Below, in pieces: positions 17,337 through 26,079 of a stretch of DNA of 45,657 bases. The translations under genes and the position numbers were made by a program. The DNA is from Muribaculaceae bacterium (GTDB lineage Bacteria; Bacteroidota; Bacteroidia; Bacteroidales; Muribaculaceae), in the NCBI GenBank assembly GCA_009775265.1, contig VSPG01000014.1, positions 1 to 45,657 on the forward strand, given 5' to 3'. Under the pieces are notes generated by a model, which was given only the letters and a program-made list of their open reading frames with translations, was not told the DNA's origin and did not search any database. Numbering within the stretch: the stretch's first letter is position 1; every line of letters starts with the position of its first letter.

Positions 17337-17627
17337 ATGAAAGAATACAACGAAGACGACGCTATCCGCCACATGCGAGCCAGTGTAGACGGAGCCGACG
17401 CATATGACGACGACCAGATTCTCAACCTCATCGATATAATCTTCGACTACTACGACGACAATGGCGGCCTCGACATAGACTGCGACACCGATGCCGACGA
17501 CGACATCGAAGCCATCGCCGCCCATGCTTCAGCCCTTATCGCACGTGACAAGGGGAGCATCATACGTCAGGAGCACATAGCACCACTCGTGGCGGCAGAA
17601 ATAGAATATGAAATAAGCCTCATATAA
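17337..17627 (+). CDS. Small highly acidic hypothetical protein
   Basis: This 96-residue protein is strongly acidic: the first 65 residues are rich in Asp/Glu, with runs such as DADDDIE and DYYDDN. It has no cysteine cluster, signal peptide or membrane segment, and I do not recognise a family. The predicted structure is helical with an acidic surface. It lies 21 bp after rimM and 19 bp before the OmpA-like gene, in the same orientation and codon style, which supports a real gene. Binding to a basic partner or to nucleic-acid-binding proteins is only a guess. Confidence 0.75.
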   Translation: MKEYNEDDAIRHMRASVDGADAYDDDQILNLIDIIFDYYDDNGGLDIDCDTDADDDIEAIAAHASALIARDKGSIIRQEHIAPLVAAEIEYEISLI

Positions 17628-17646
17628 CCAAGCGATTAAGAAACCT

Positions 17647-18225
17647 ATGAGCAGATTCACACACACTCTCTCCGCACTTTTCATAAGCGCCGTTGCAGCT
17701 TTTGCCCAGACGGCTGAGCCATCAGAGTTGAGCCTTGAAGACAACATAAACACCCCGGTCATTGCTTCCAAGCAGCATAAAACAATAGCCGATAAAGCCG
17801 GTCGTCTGGCATCGGCCCTCAGAAGCCACGGCATGAAGACATCCACTCTCCGCAACGGAGAAGTAGTGCTCGCCACCCTGCCGTGCGACACCGTTTTTGC
17901 CGCCAATTCCACAACTCCGAAACCCGAAGCCATGAAGCGCCTGTCAGCGCTGCGCGAAGTTGTAGCCCAGCCCGCTCGCTATAAACTGCTCGTGGCCGTA
18001 CACGCCGACGACACAGGCGACGACGCCTATTCCGACTCGTTAACCGAAGCGCGTGCCGGAGCTATCGACGACCTGTTGTGGCAGCTCGCCGACAACGACG
18101 ACACCAACATCGTAATCTACGGAATCGGAAAAGACGAGCCGCTCAACGACAACACCACCCGGCGCGAACGACGTGCCAACCGACGTGTCGAATTTTACAT
18201 CGTTCCGCTGCCACTTAAACTTTAA
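17647..18225 (+). CDS. Exported OmpA-like domain protein
   Basis: The 192-residue protein has a signal peptide (MSRFTHTLSALFISAVAAFA). Its C-terminal half resembles an OmpA/MotB peptidoglycan-associating domain. The evidence is spaced repeats such as YKLLVAVHADDTGDDAYSDSLTEARA (in part) and the terminal RRERRANRRVEFYIV, which matches the NRRVEF end of OmpA domains. No beta-barrel precedes it, so it is probably a periplasmic peptidoglycan-linked protein. It closes the run of genes from 11023; about 100 bp later proS has its own promoter. No terminator hairpin was found after it. Confidence 0.8.
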   Translation: MSRFTHTLSALFISAVAAFAQTAEPSELSLEDNINTPVIASKQHKTIADKAGRLASALRSHGMKTSTLRNGEVVLATLPCDTVFAANSTTPKPEAMKRLSALREVVAQPARYKLLVAVHADDTGDDAYSDSLTEARAGAIDDLLWQLADNDDTNIVIYGIGKDEPLNDNTTRRERRANRRVEFYIVPLPLKL

Positions 18226-18258
18226 GAGGTTGCCGCTGTCAACGCTAAAGATGTAATT

Positions 18259-18289
18259 TTTGATATTTCGTGCATTTTACGTAATTTTG
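18259..18289 (+). promoter_or_regulatory. Promoter of proS
   Basis: TTTG (18259-18262), a 19-bp spacer and TAATTTTG (18282-18289) match the Bacteroidetes consensus exactly, 40 bp before the ATG at 18330. Confidence 0.85.
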
Positions 18290-18329
18290 CACTATTGATA
18301 ATATAACCAACCGACACATACATTACACA

Positions 18330-19811
18330 ATGGCAATAGAACTAAAAGGTCTCACCAAACGCAGCGAAAACTACTCGCAGTGGTACAACGAACTCGTGGT
18401 AAAGGCCGACCTCGCCGAGCAGTCGGCCGTGCGCGGCTGCATGGTCATCAAACCCTATGGCTACGCAATATGGGAAAAAATGCAGCAGACTCTCGACAAG
18501 ATGTTCAAAGCGACCGGTGTGCAGAACGCCTACTTTCCGCTCCTCATCCCCAAATCATTCCTCTGTCGCGAAGCAGAGCACGTGGAGGGTTTCGCAAAAG
18601 AATGCGCGGTAGTCACCCACTACCGCCTCAAAAACGACCCGAACGGCAACGGCGTAGTCGTAGACCCCGACGCGCGTCTTGAAGAAGAACTCATCGTGCG
18701 TCCCACATCCGAAACCATCATATGGGGCACATATAAAAACTGGATTCACAGCTATCGCGACCTGCCCATCCTTTGCAACCAGTGGGCCAACGTGATGCGT
18801 TGGGAAATGCGCACTCGCATGTTCCTGCGCACAGCCGAATTCCTGTGGCAGGAAGGACACTGCGCCCATGCCACCGCCGAGGAAAACGAAGCACGTACAG
18901 TGCAGATGATAAACCTGTACGCCGACTTCGCCGAAAAATACATGGCAATGCCCGTAGTACGCGGCGTCAAGAGCGCCAACGAACGCTTCGCAGGCGCCCT
19001 CAACACCTATACCATCGAAGCCATGATGCAGGACGGCAAAGCGCTGCAGAGCGGCACATCCCACAACCTCGGCCAGAACTTCGCCAAAGCGTTCGACGTC
19101 ACATTCGCCAACCGCGACAACAAGCCCGAACTCGTGTGGGCCAACTCCTGGGGCGTATCCACACGCCTTATGGGAGCGCTCATCATGACACACAGCGACG
19201 ACAACGGCCTCGTGCTGCCCCCGCACCTTGCCCCCATACAGGTCGTAATCGTGCCTATATTCAAGAATGCCGAGCAGCTCGATGCAATATCACAGGCCGT
19301 CAAGCCCGTCATAGAGCGCCTGCAGGAACTCGGTGTCAGCGTCAAGTACGACGATGCCGACAACAAACGCCCCGGATTCAAATTCGCCGACTACGAACTC
19401 AAAGGCGTACCCGTACGCCTCGCCATCGGCGCACGCGACCTTGAAAACGGCACAGTCGAACTCATGCGCCGCGACACTCTCGAAAAAGAAAGCCTGCCTT
19501 TGGCCGGTATTGCCGAACACGTGGCAGGGCTGCTCGAGGACATTCAGAACAACATCTTCGCCAAAGCCCTCAAGATGCGCGACGAACGCACATACATATG
19601 CGACAGCTACGACGACTTCAAGGCCCGCATCGACGGCGGCGGCTTCTTCCTCTGCCATTGGGACGGCACCACCGAGACCGAGGAGCGCATCAAAGAAGAA
19701 ACCAAAGCCACCATACGCTGCATCCCTCTCGGCCAGCCCGACGAGCCCGGTGTATGCATGGTCACCGGCAAGCCCAGCGCACGCCGAGTTATCATAGCTC
19801 GTAACTATTGA
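18330..19811 (+). CDS. proS: Prolyl-tRNA synthetase, archaeal/eukaryal type
   Basis: This class II aminoacyl-tRNA synthetase charges tRNA-Pro. The 493-residue length and lack of an editing insertion mark the ProRS type found in archaea, eukaryotes and some bacteria including Bacteroidetes. Class II motifs are visible: motif 2 around QWANVMRWEMRTRMFLRTAEF (quoted in part to locate it) and motif 3 in the C-terminal part of the catalytic domain, preceded by TSHNLGQNF. The anticodon-binding domain begins near APIQVVIVPIF, and a C-terminal zinc-like domain follows. It is monocistronic, with its own promoter and a strong terminator. Confidence 0.96.
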   Translation: MAIELKGLTKRSENYSQWYNELVVKADLAEQSAVRGCMVIKPYGYAIWEKMQQTLDKMFKATGVQNAYFPLLIPKSFLCREAEHVEGFAKECAVVTHYRLKNDPNGNGVVVDPDARLEEELIVRPTSETIIWGTYKNWIHSYRDLPILCNQWANVMRWEMRTRMFLRTAEFLWQEGHCAHATAEENEARTVQMINLYADFAEKYMAMPVVRGVKSANERFAGALNTYTIEAMMQDGKALQSGTSHNLGQNFAKAFDVTFANRDNKPELVWANSWGVSTRLMGALIMTHSDDNGLVLPPHLAPIQVVIVPIFKNAEQLDAISQAVKPVIERLQELGVSVKYDDADNKRPGFKFADYELKGVPVRLAIGARDLENGTVELMRRDTLEKESLPLAGIAEHVAGLLEDIQNNIFAKALKMRDERTYICDSYDDFKARIDGGGFFLCHWDGTTETEERIKEETKATIRCIPLGQPDEPGVCMVTGKPSARRVIIARNY

Positions 19812-19817
19812 TTACAT

Positions 19818-19865
19818 AAAATCCCTGCCATATCCATTTGCAAGTAAGTATATGGCAGGGATTTT
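19818..19865 (+). terminator. Terminator of proS
   Basis: A 16-bp perfect stem (19818-19833 with 19850-19865, core ATCCCTGCCATAT) ends in ATTTT. Because of the flanking A and T runs it could work in both directions. Confidence 0.9.
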
Positions 19866-19907
19866 AGTAACATTTATTTTTAAAGAAGCTCTAAAACCCT
19901 CCAAGAC

Positions 19908-20852
19908 ATGCCACCGCGAATAGCCATTGTGCTACCCTGCTACAACGAGCAGGAAGTGCTGCCATCCACCGCACGTACACTGCTTGCTCTGCTCGACCGC
20001 TTCGCCGCCGACGGCATTATCGCGCCCGACAGCTACATAATGTGCAGCAACGACGGAAGCCGCGACGGCACGCGCAGCATCATAGCCGCCCTGCACTCCG
20101 CCGACCCGCGTGTCAAAGGCATCACCCTCGCCCACAACCGCGGCCAGCAGGCGGCGCTGCTCGCCGGACTGATGAGTGTGCGCGAGCGTTGCGACGCAGC
20201 CATCACCATCGACGCCGACCTGCAGGACAATCCCGAAATGATGCGCCGGATGATAGAATTGTTCAGCCGGGGCACAGACATCGTCTATGGCGTGCGCTCG
20301 TCACGCGACAGCGACTCGTGGTTCAAACGCGTATCCGCCCAAACTTTCTACCGCTTTCAGAGCGCTATGGGGCTTCAGACCGTCTACAACCACGCCGACT
20401 ACCGCCTCATGAGCCGCCGCGCACTCGACATCCTCAGCCAATACGGCGAAAGCAACCTCTACCTGCGCGGCATAATGCCCGACATCGGCTTGCGGACAGC
20501 CGTGGTGGAATATGCACGTACCGAGCGTACGGCGGGCGAAAGCAAATATCCGCTCGGAAAAATGCTTGCACTCAGCATTGACGGAATCACGTCGTTCACG
20601 GCAAAGCCCATGCGGATGATTTTCCTTGTCGGGCTGTCTCTCCTTCTTATCGACGTCATTGTGGCCCTATGGGTGCTCTATGTGCATCTCACCCACCACA
20701 CCGTCACCGGATGGTCGTCGCTCATGTTGTCAGTGTGGTTTCTCGGAAGCCTGATACTCATGTCCATAGGCATTGTGGGTGAATATATCGGAAAAATATT
20801 TGTCGAAGTAAAACGCCGTCCCCGCTACAATATCGAGGAGGAAATTTTCTGA
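19908..20852 (+). CDS. Polyprenyl-phosphate glycosyltransferase, GT2 (GtrB/DPM1-like)
   Basis: This 314-residue membrane enzyme probably moves a hexose from a nucleotide sugar to polyprenyl phosphate for envelope glycan modification. The GT2 domain (1-230) shows VLPCYNEQEVL, NDGSRDGT, the metal-binding DADLQDNP and the GxSKYPLGKM loop typical of GtrB/ArnC/DPM1 proteins. Two C-terminal membrane helices follow (about 235-260 and 270-295). The umuD-like gene starts 7 bp after its stop, so they are probably co-transcribed, although no functional link is obvious. No partner flippase gene (GtrA) is adjacent. Confidence 0.9.
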   Translation: MPPRIAIVLPCYNEQEVLPSTARTLLALLDRFAADGIIAPDSYIMCSNDGSRDGTRSIIAALHSADPRVKGITLAHNRGQQAALLAGLMSVRERCDAAITIDADLQDNPEMMRRMIELFSRGTDIVYGVRSSRDSDSWFKRVSAQTFYRFQSAMGLQTVYNHADYRLMSRRALDILSQYGESNLYLRGIMPDIGLRTAVVEYARTERTAGESKYPLGKMLALSIDGITSFTAKPMRMIFLVGLSLLLIDVIVALWVLYVHLTHHTVTGWSSLMLSVWFLGSLILMSIGIVGEYIGKIFVEVKRRPRYNIEEEIF

Positions 20853-20859
20853 ATCGAGG

Positions 20860-21306
20860 ATGCCGTCAGAAACAAAACTCGACATAATTAAGCCAGACTT
20901 GTCCTCCGACCTCCCTCTGCCTTTGGCAGAAAGCGGAGTTCAGGCCGGATTTCCGTCTCCGGCTCAGGACTACACACCCGACAGCTTCGACCTTAACCGC
21001 GAGATAGTGCGCCATCCGGCAGCCACATTCTACGCACGCGTGCATGGCGACTCGATGTGCGGCGAAGGAATTGACAGCGGCGACCTTATCGTGGTAGACC
21101 GCTCGCTCGACCCTATGGACGGCGACCTTGCCGTATGCTGCCTGAATGGCGAGTTCACTCTGAAACGTATCGAGATACGTCCCGACGCCGTGTGGCTCAT
21201 ACCAAGCAACGAATCATACGACCCCATACTCGTCACTCCCGACGAACGATTCGAAATATGGGGCGTAGTCACGCACACCATAAAATACAACAGAAGGCGC
21301 AGATAG
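20860..21306 (+). CDS. umuD: UmuD-like S24 autoprotease
   Basis: UmuD is the self-cleaving subunit of error-prone polymerase V. The 148-residue protein has the catalytic Ser65 (HGDSMCGEGI) and Lys102 (GEFTLKRIE), and a cleavage site Ala29-Gly30 (GVQAGFPSPAQDY). The 35- and 37-residue spacings between cleavage site, serine and lysine equal those of E. coli UmuD (G25, S60, K97). There is no N-terminal DNA-binding domain, so it is not LexA. Unusually, no umuC follows: a terminator lies 14 bp after the stop and the next gene is on the other strand. It is co-oriented with the GT2 gene. Confidence 0.9.
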   Translation: MPSETKLDIIKPDLSSDLPLPLAESGVQAGFPSPAQDYTPDSFDLNREIVRHPAATFYARVHGDSMCGEGIDSGDLIVVDRSLDPMDGDLAVCCLNGEFTLKRIEIRPDAVWLIPSNESYDPILVTPDERFEIWGVVTHTIKYNRRRR

Positions 21307-21319
21307 AGCGCCCCACTGT

Positions 21320-21348
21320 TTAAAAAGCCCGCTGCGCGGGCTTTTTAA
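21320..21348. terminator. Bidirectional terminator between umuD and the PepSY-like gene
   Basis: TTAAAAAGCCCGC (21320-21332) pairs perfectly with GCGGGCTTTTTAA (21336-21348) across a 3-nt loop. The A and T runs on the two sides give a U-tract on either strand, which suits the convergent genes. Confidence 0.92.
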
Positions 21349-21364
21349 GTATCAAATATCATAT

Positions 21365-21805
21365 CTAATCGGTTTCAATTAGAGTTCCGTCCAGCGAGAA
21401 TAAAAGATTGACACCGGAAACCAATTCGACATCATATCCTTGATAGTCCCTTGATATTTCATTAATCCCGTCGTTAGGGTAATAGTTGTACACATATTGT
21501 TCTATAACGGACGGGGCAATTCCTTCAGGAATCATCCGGCCGTCAGGGGCATCTACGTCGGTCCATCCTCCTATGGCATCGAACTCCACTTCATAGCCAT
21601 TGGTGAAAACGACCTTGTATTCCGTATTGCTGTTGTTGCCGCTTTTCTCCACACTTTTCACATCAAAATCGGAGAAGTGCTGTGCAAGAAACTCCTGAGC
21701 ACCCTGAGGGAGTTCAAGAGGGTTCAGCAGTTCGTCATCGTTGGAGCATGCACATACTCCTGCAGTAAGCAGAATCGCAAATGCGAAATAAAGGAATTTT
21801 GTCAT
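21365..21805 (-). CDS. PepSY-like lipoprotein
   Basis: The 146-residue protein starts with a lipoprotein-type signal (MTKFLYFAFAILLTAGVCAC), with the probable lipidated cysteine followed by SNDDE, which suggests outer-membrane export. The rest contains a PepSY-like pattern: LPQGAQEFLAQHF, then VEFDAIGGWTDVDAP, and a second half with IEQYVYNYYP and YDVELVSG. This fold is common in small Bacteroidales periplasmic proteins of unknown role. The gene is more AT-rich than its neighbours and lies alone between two terminators. No consensus promoter was found. Confidence 0.8.
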   Translation of the reverse strand: MTKFLYFAFAILLTAGVCACSNDDELLNPLELPQGAQEFLAQHFSDFDVKSVEKSGNNSNTEYKVVFTNGYEVEFDAIGGWTDVDAPDGRMIPEGIAPSVIEQYVYNYYPNDGINEISRDYQGYDVELVSGVNLLFSLDGTLIETD

Positions 21806-21875
21806 AGCTTTAAAAGTTCTTGATTATTCTATCATATATAACAAACGAAGAGCAATACTTGTTCCGCACCGCATG

Positions 21876-21913
21876 TAAAAACAGCCGGAACCTTAAATCA
21901 GGCTCCGGCTGTT
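21876..21913 (-). terminator. Terminator of the mutA-mutB operon
   Basis: AACAGCCGGA (21880-21889) pairs with TCCGGCTGTT (21904-21913), with an extra CC/GG pair inside. On the minus strand it is followed by a U-tract from the A-run at 21877-21881. Confidence 0.88.
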
Positions 21914-21930
21914 CCGTATTCAAACCGGAG

Positions 21931-24069
21931 TTATTCAGCGCTTTCGTTCAATATCTCAAGCATCTTTATGGCCGACGCGGGGATACGCGTGCCGGGACCG
22001 AAAATGGCGGCTACGCCGGCCTTGTAAAGGAAGTCATAGTCCTGAGCGGGAATAACACCGCCGGCTGTCACCATGATGTCCTCGCGGCCGAGCTTCTTAA
22101 GTTCCTCGATTACCTGCGGAATGAGCGTCTTGTGGCCTGCGGCCAGCGACGACACGCCGAGGATGTGCACATCGTTCTCCACAGCCTGACGGGCAGCTTC
22201 GGCCGGAGTCTGGAACAACGGACCCATGTCAACGTCGAATCCGCAGTCGGCATAGCCCGTGGCTACAACTTTTGCACCTCGGTCGTGGCCGTCCTGGCCC
22301 ATCTTGGCAATCATGATGCGGGGCTGACGACCCTCGCGCTTGGCGAAGTCGGCGCACATCTGCTGAGCACGCACGAAATCGGGATCTTGTTTGGTTTCGT
22401 TTGAGTACACGCCGGAAATAGTTCTGATTACAGCTTTATAACGGCCCACAACTTCCTCGCAGGCATCGGAAATCTCACCAAGGGTAGCACGCAGGCCGGC
22501 AGCCTTGACTGCGAGGTCGAGCAGGTTGCCCTGCTTCGTGCGCACACATTCGGTGATAGCAGCAAGCGCTTCCTTGACTTTGGCTTCGTCGCGGTGGCCT
22601 TTTACTTCGTTCAGACGTTCAATCTGCTCGCGGCGCACTTCCGTATTGTCAATTTCAAGAATGTCGATGGGGTCTTCGTGGTCAAGACGGTATTTGTTGA
22701 TACCTACGATAGTCTGACGGCCACTGTCGATACGTGCCTGCGCACGTGCGGCGGCTTCCTCGATGCGGAGTTTGGGAAGACCGGTTTCGATAGCTTTCGC
22801 CATTCCTCCGAGAGCCTCGATTTCCTGGATGTGTGCCCACGCACGATGAGCGATTTCATTTGTGAGGGCTTCCACATAGTAGCTGCCGCCCCACGGGTCG
22901 ATCTGTTTGGTGACTAAGGTTTCCTCCTGAATGTAGATCTGCGTGTTGCGCGCGATACGTGCGGAGAAATCGGTAGGAAGCGCGATGGCTTCGTCGAGAG
23001 CGTTGGTGTGGAGGCTCTGGGTATGGCCGAGAGCGGCGCCCATTGCCTCGATGCAGGTACGGCCCACATTGTTGAAAGGATCCTGCTCGGTAAGGCTCCA
23101 TCCCGAAGTTTGGGAGTGGGTGCGCAGAGCGAGCGATTTGGGATTCTTGGGGTTGAACTGCTTCACAATCTTGGCCCAGAGCATGCGGGCTGCGCGCATC
23201 TTTGCCACTTCCATGAAATAGTTCATGCCAATAGCCCAGAAGAACGACAGACGCGGAGCGAAAGCGTCGATGTCCATACCGGCATTCACGCCCGCACGCA
23301 GATACTCGAGACCATCGGCCAAAGTGTAGGCCAGTTCGATGTCGCATGTTGCTCCGGCTTCCTGCATGTGGTAGCCCGAAATGGAAATCGAGTTGAACTT
23401 AGGCATGTTCTGCGAGGTGTACTCGAAGATGTCGGCGATGATTCGCATCGAGAATTCCGGCGGATAGATGTAGGTGTTACGCACCATGAACTCCTTAAGG
23501 ATGTCGTTCTGAATGGTACCTGCCATCTCCTCCAGTTTCGCTCCCTGCTCGAGGCCGGCGTTGATATAGAAAGCGAGGACAGGCAGAACTGCACCGTTCA
23601 TAGTCATCGACACAGACATCTTGTTCAGGGGGATGCCGTCGAAAAGCACTTTCATGTCATCGAGCGTGCAGATGCTCACACCTGCTTTGCCCACATCGCC
23701 TACCACTCGTGCGTGGTCTGCGTCATAGCCACGGTGCGTGGCAAGGTCGAAAGCCACCGACAGGCCTTTCTGACCTGCCGCAAGGTTGCGGCGGTAGAAA
23801 GCGTTGGACTCGGCAGCGGTGGAGAATCCGGCATACTGACGGATGGTCCAGGGGCGCAAAGGATACATCGCGCTGTACGGACCGCGCAGGAACGGAGGTA
23901 TACCGCTTACGTAATTGAGGTGTTCGAGACCTTCAAGGTCTTCCTTTGTGTATACAGGCTTTACGGGAATAAGTTCCGGGGTGAGCCATTCTTCGGCCGT
24001 GGGAGCAGCCTTGTGTGCGGCGCCGAAAGCGTCGGCTGTTATATCGATAGTCTTAAAATCGGGTTTCAT
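21931..24069 (-). CDS. mutB: Methylmalonyl-CoA mutase large subunit
   Basis: This adenosylcobalamin enzyme interconverts succinyl-CoA and methylmalonyl-CoA in the succinate-propionate pathway. The 712-residue subunit has the N-terminal TIM-barrel (substrate residues around RPWTIRQYAGFSTAAESN and YHMQEAGATCDIELAYT; shown in part) and a C-terminal B12 domain. In the latter the cobalt-ligand histidine lies in GQDGHDRG, followed by LSSLA-type and AGGVIP loops. It follows mutA by 9 bp. The methylmalonyl-CoA epimerase and decarboxylase genes are not in the window. Confidence 0.97.
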   Translation of the reverse strand: MKPDFKTIDITADAFGAAHKAAPTAEEWLTPELIPVKPVYTKEDLEGLEHLNYVSGIPPFLRGPYSAMYPLRPWTIRQYAGFSTAAESNAFYRRNLAAGQKGLSVAFDLATHRGYDADHARVVGDVGKAGVSICTLDDMKVLFDGIPLNKMSVSMTMNGAVLPVLAFYINAGLEQGAKLEEMAGTIQNDILKEFMVRNTYIYPPEFSMRIIADIFEYTSQNMPKFNSISISGYHMQEAGATCDIELAYTLADGLEYLRAGVNAGMDIDAFAPRLSFFWAIGMNYFMEVAKMRAARMLWAKIVKQFNPKNPKSLALRTHSQTSGWSLTEQDPFNNVGRTCIEAMGAALGHTQSLHTNALDEAIALPTDFSARIARNTQIYIQEETLVTKQIDPWGGSYYVEALTNEIAHRAWAHIQEIEALGGMAKAIETGLPKLRIEEAAARAQARIDSGRQTIVGINKYRLDHEDPIDILEIDNTEVRREQIERLNEVKGHRDEAKVKEALAAITECVRTKQGNLLDLAVKAAGLRATLGEISDACEEVVGRYKAVIRTISGVYSNETKQDPDFVRAQQMCADFAKREGRQPRIMIAKMGQDGHDRGAKVVATGYADCGFDVDMGPLFQTPAEAARQAVENDVHILGVSSLAAGHKTLIPQVIEELKKLGREDIMVTAGGVIPAQDYDFLYKAGVAAIFGPGTRIPASAIKMLEILNESAE

Positions 24070-24078
24070 ATCCGGGCC

Positions 24079-25920
24079 TTATTTGAGAAGTTTGGCATTG
24101 AACTGCTGAAGGGTCTCAAGCACGTTGCAGCGCACGTGCACGAAATGCTCTATACCGGCAGCCTTGAGTTCTTCGGCGCAGGCGGGAGCGCCTGCCACCA
24201 CGAATTCGGCACGGCCGGCAAGATACTTGAATGCTTCGGGAGCGAAAGTGGCGTACTCGTCGTCGCTGGAGCAAAGCACCACAATATCGGCTCCCTTTTC
24301 AAGAGCGGCATCAACTCCTGCCTCAACCGTCTCGAATCCGAGATTATCGATAATCTCGTAGCCGGCGCAGCCGAAGAAATTGGTGGAGAACTGCGCACGG
24401 GCAAGACGCATGGCAAGGTTGCCGATGGTGAGCATGAACACTTTGGGACGATTTGCCGATGCCTCCGTAGCAAGACGGAGAGCTTCAAAATCGGTAGCCG
24501 CACGTTTCATGGCAAGGGCATTGGCACCTTTCTGCTCGCCGCTGCAGCAGCAACCTGCCTTTTTCTCTATCTTGCCTGCGGCAAGCTCGTTGACGTTGGG
24601 GTACTGGTTGGTGCCGAGCAGGATTTCCTTGCGGCGTGCCACGTCAGTGTGGCGTTTGGCGCATGATTCGTTCACGGCAGCCTGTATCTTGCCTTCGCCG
24701 GCGAGAGCGAAGAAACCGCCTTCCTCCTCGGTGGCAAGAAACAGTTTCCATGCCTGTTCCGCGATGTTCACAGTAAGAGTCTCCACATAGTAGCTGCCAC
24801 CGGCAGGGTCAACCACCTTGTCGAGGTGGCTTTCTTCCTTAAGCAGGAACTGCTGGTTGCGGGCGATGCGTTCCGAGAAAGTGTCGGGGGTCTTGTAAGG
24901 CTCGTCGAAAGGAGTGGTGACGATGGAATCCACTCCGGCCAATGCGGCCGACATGGTTTCCGTCTGCGAGCGCAGCAGGTTCACGTGTGCGTCGTAGATA
25001 GTCTGGTTGAATCGCGAAGTCTTGGCGCACACCATCATTTTTGCCGCGCAGGAGCATGCAGGCTTGTACTGCTCCACTATCTGCGCCCAAAGCATGCGGG
25101 CTGCGCGGAACTTGGCAAGCTCCATGAAGAAATTGCTGGACACGCACATGTTGAACTTGATGCGCGAGGCCACTTCGTCGGCTGTGCAGCCGGCATCGGT
25201 GAGCGCAGTCATCCATGCAGCACCCCATGCAAGAGCATAGCCGAGCTCCTGATATATGTATGCCCCGGAATTGCCGAGCAGCAGGCTTTCCACGTTAAGG
25301 CAGCGGAGAGCGGGCACTGGAGCGACAATGGCAAGCAGTTCTTTGGCGTCGGCCACTACGGCCTCGGCGTCGATTCCTTCCTTGCCTTTGACAAGCTGCT
25401 TGCGCAGAGGATTATAGTCTATCGAGCCGTGGAACGATTGTTCCACGCCCTGGGCCTTGATGCAGGCAACGAGAGCCTTTGCCACATCCTTGGCCTTGCA
25501 CAGACAGCAGTTGATGTTGATTTCCACTTTTGCAAGGTCGATGCCTTTCAGCACCACAGCGACGTCTTCGGCCGACTCCACACGGAAGCCCAGCGAAGTC
25601 ACGCCCTTGGTGAGCACATCCAGAGCCACTGCATTGGCCTCCTCCGCGCTTGCGGCAACCACGTCCTGACGGGTCAGCCAGTCGTTCTCGGCACGTGTGC
25701 CGCGCACATAGGGATATTCGCCCGGAAGCGTGCCGGTTGTCTTGAAATCGGCGATGTCTTCGGCGCGGTAGACGGGCTCCACGTTGAAGCCTTCGTTAGT
25801 GCGCCAGACCAGCTTCTTGTTGAAGTCGGCGCCTTTCAGGTCGGCCTCGACTTTGGCACGCCATTCTTCATAGCTCACGCCGGGAAACTGATCAAACAAT
25901 TTTTCGTTCTTTTCTGCCAT
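24079..25920 (-). CDS. mutA: Methylmalonyl-CoA mutase small subunit
   Basis: This is the non-catalytic partner of the heterodimeric mutase. The 613-residue protein resembles the large subunit over the barrel (YPYVRGTRAENDWLTRQDV region; FEPYKTPDTFSERIARNQQFLL region, given to locate). It lacks the DxHxxG cobalamin motif in its C-terminal Rossmann-like domain (KVFMLTIGNLAMRLARAQFS area), as expected for MutA. It is the first gene of the pair, with a perfect promoter upstream on the minus strand, divergent from the RSH gene. No cobalamin riboswitch was seen in the 159-bp gap. Confidence 0.95.
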   Translation of the reverse strand: MAEKNEKLFDQFPGVSYEEWRAKVEADLKGADFNKKLVWRTNEGFNVEPVYRAEDIADFKTTGTLPGEYPYVRGTRAENDWLTRQDVVAASAEEANAVALDVLTKGVTSLGFRVESAEDVAVVLKGIDLAKVEININCCLCKAKDVAKALVACIKAQGVEQSFHGSIDYNPLRKQLVKGKEGIDAEAVVADAKELLAIVAPVPALRCLNVESLLLGNSGAYIYQELGYALAWGAAWMTALTDAGCTADEVASRIKFNMCVSSNFFMELAKFRAARMLWAQIVEQYKPACSCAAKMMVCAKTSRFNQTIYDAHVNLLRSQTETMSAALAGVDSIVTTPFDEPYKTPDTFSERIARNQQFLLKEESHLDKVVDPAGGSYYVETLTVNIAEQAWKLFLATEEEGGFFALAGEGKIQAAVNESCAKRHTDVARRKEILLGTNQYPNVNELAAGKIEKKAGCCCSGEQKGANALAMKRAATDFEALRLATEASANRPKVFMLTIGNLAMRLARAQFSTNFFGCAGYEIIDNLGFETVEAGVDAALEKGADIVVLCSSDDEYATFAPEAFKYLAGRAEFVVAGAPACAEELKAAGIEHFVHVRCNVLETLQQFNAKLLK

Positions 25921-25979
25921 AACTGGGTAGTTATATATAAGTGTAGTTGGTATAGTCTGAGGTTATCTTAAACAGAGTA

Positions 25980-26010
25980 CAAATTTACAATTCTTTTTTT
26001 GAACTGCAAA
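25980..26010 (-). promoter_or_regulatory. Promoter of mutA-mutB
   Basis: On the minus strand, TTTG (26007-26010), a 19-bp spacer and TAAATTTG (25980-25987) match the consensus exactly. It leaves a leader of about 50 nt. Confidence 0.8.
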
Positions 26011-26026
26011 TTTTTAGCCGAGCCAC

Positions 26027-26057
26027 ATTGTTTATTTGGCTCGATTTCGTAACTTTG
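26027..26057 (+). promoter_or_regulatory. Promoter of the RSH gene
   Basis: ATTG (26027-26030), a 19-bp spacer and TAACTTTG (26050-26057) form a near-consensus promoter 22 bp before the ATG at 26080. It is divergent from and close to the mutA promoter. Confidence 0.65.
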
Positions 26058-26079
26058 AACTCAAAAGATATACAGCGCT

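Noticed and set aside
23008..24666. Long open frame (552 codons) antisense to mutA-mutB, and a similar one at 24826-25971
   Set aside because: They mirror the codon bias of the real genes on the other strand and have no recognisable domain or promoter. MutA and MutB are unambiguous.
25921..26079. Possible cobalamin riboswitch ahead of mutA
   Set aside because: The 159-bp gap has no B12-box-like sequence and is filled by two divergent promoters.
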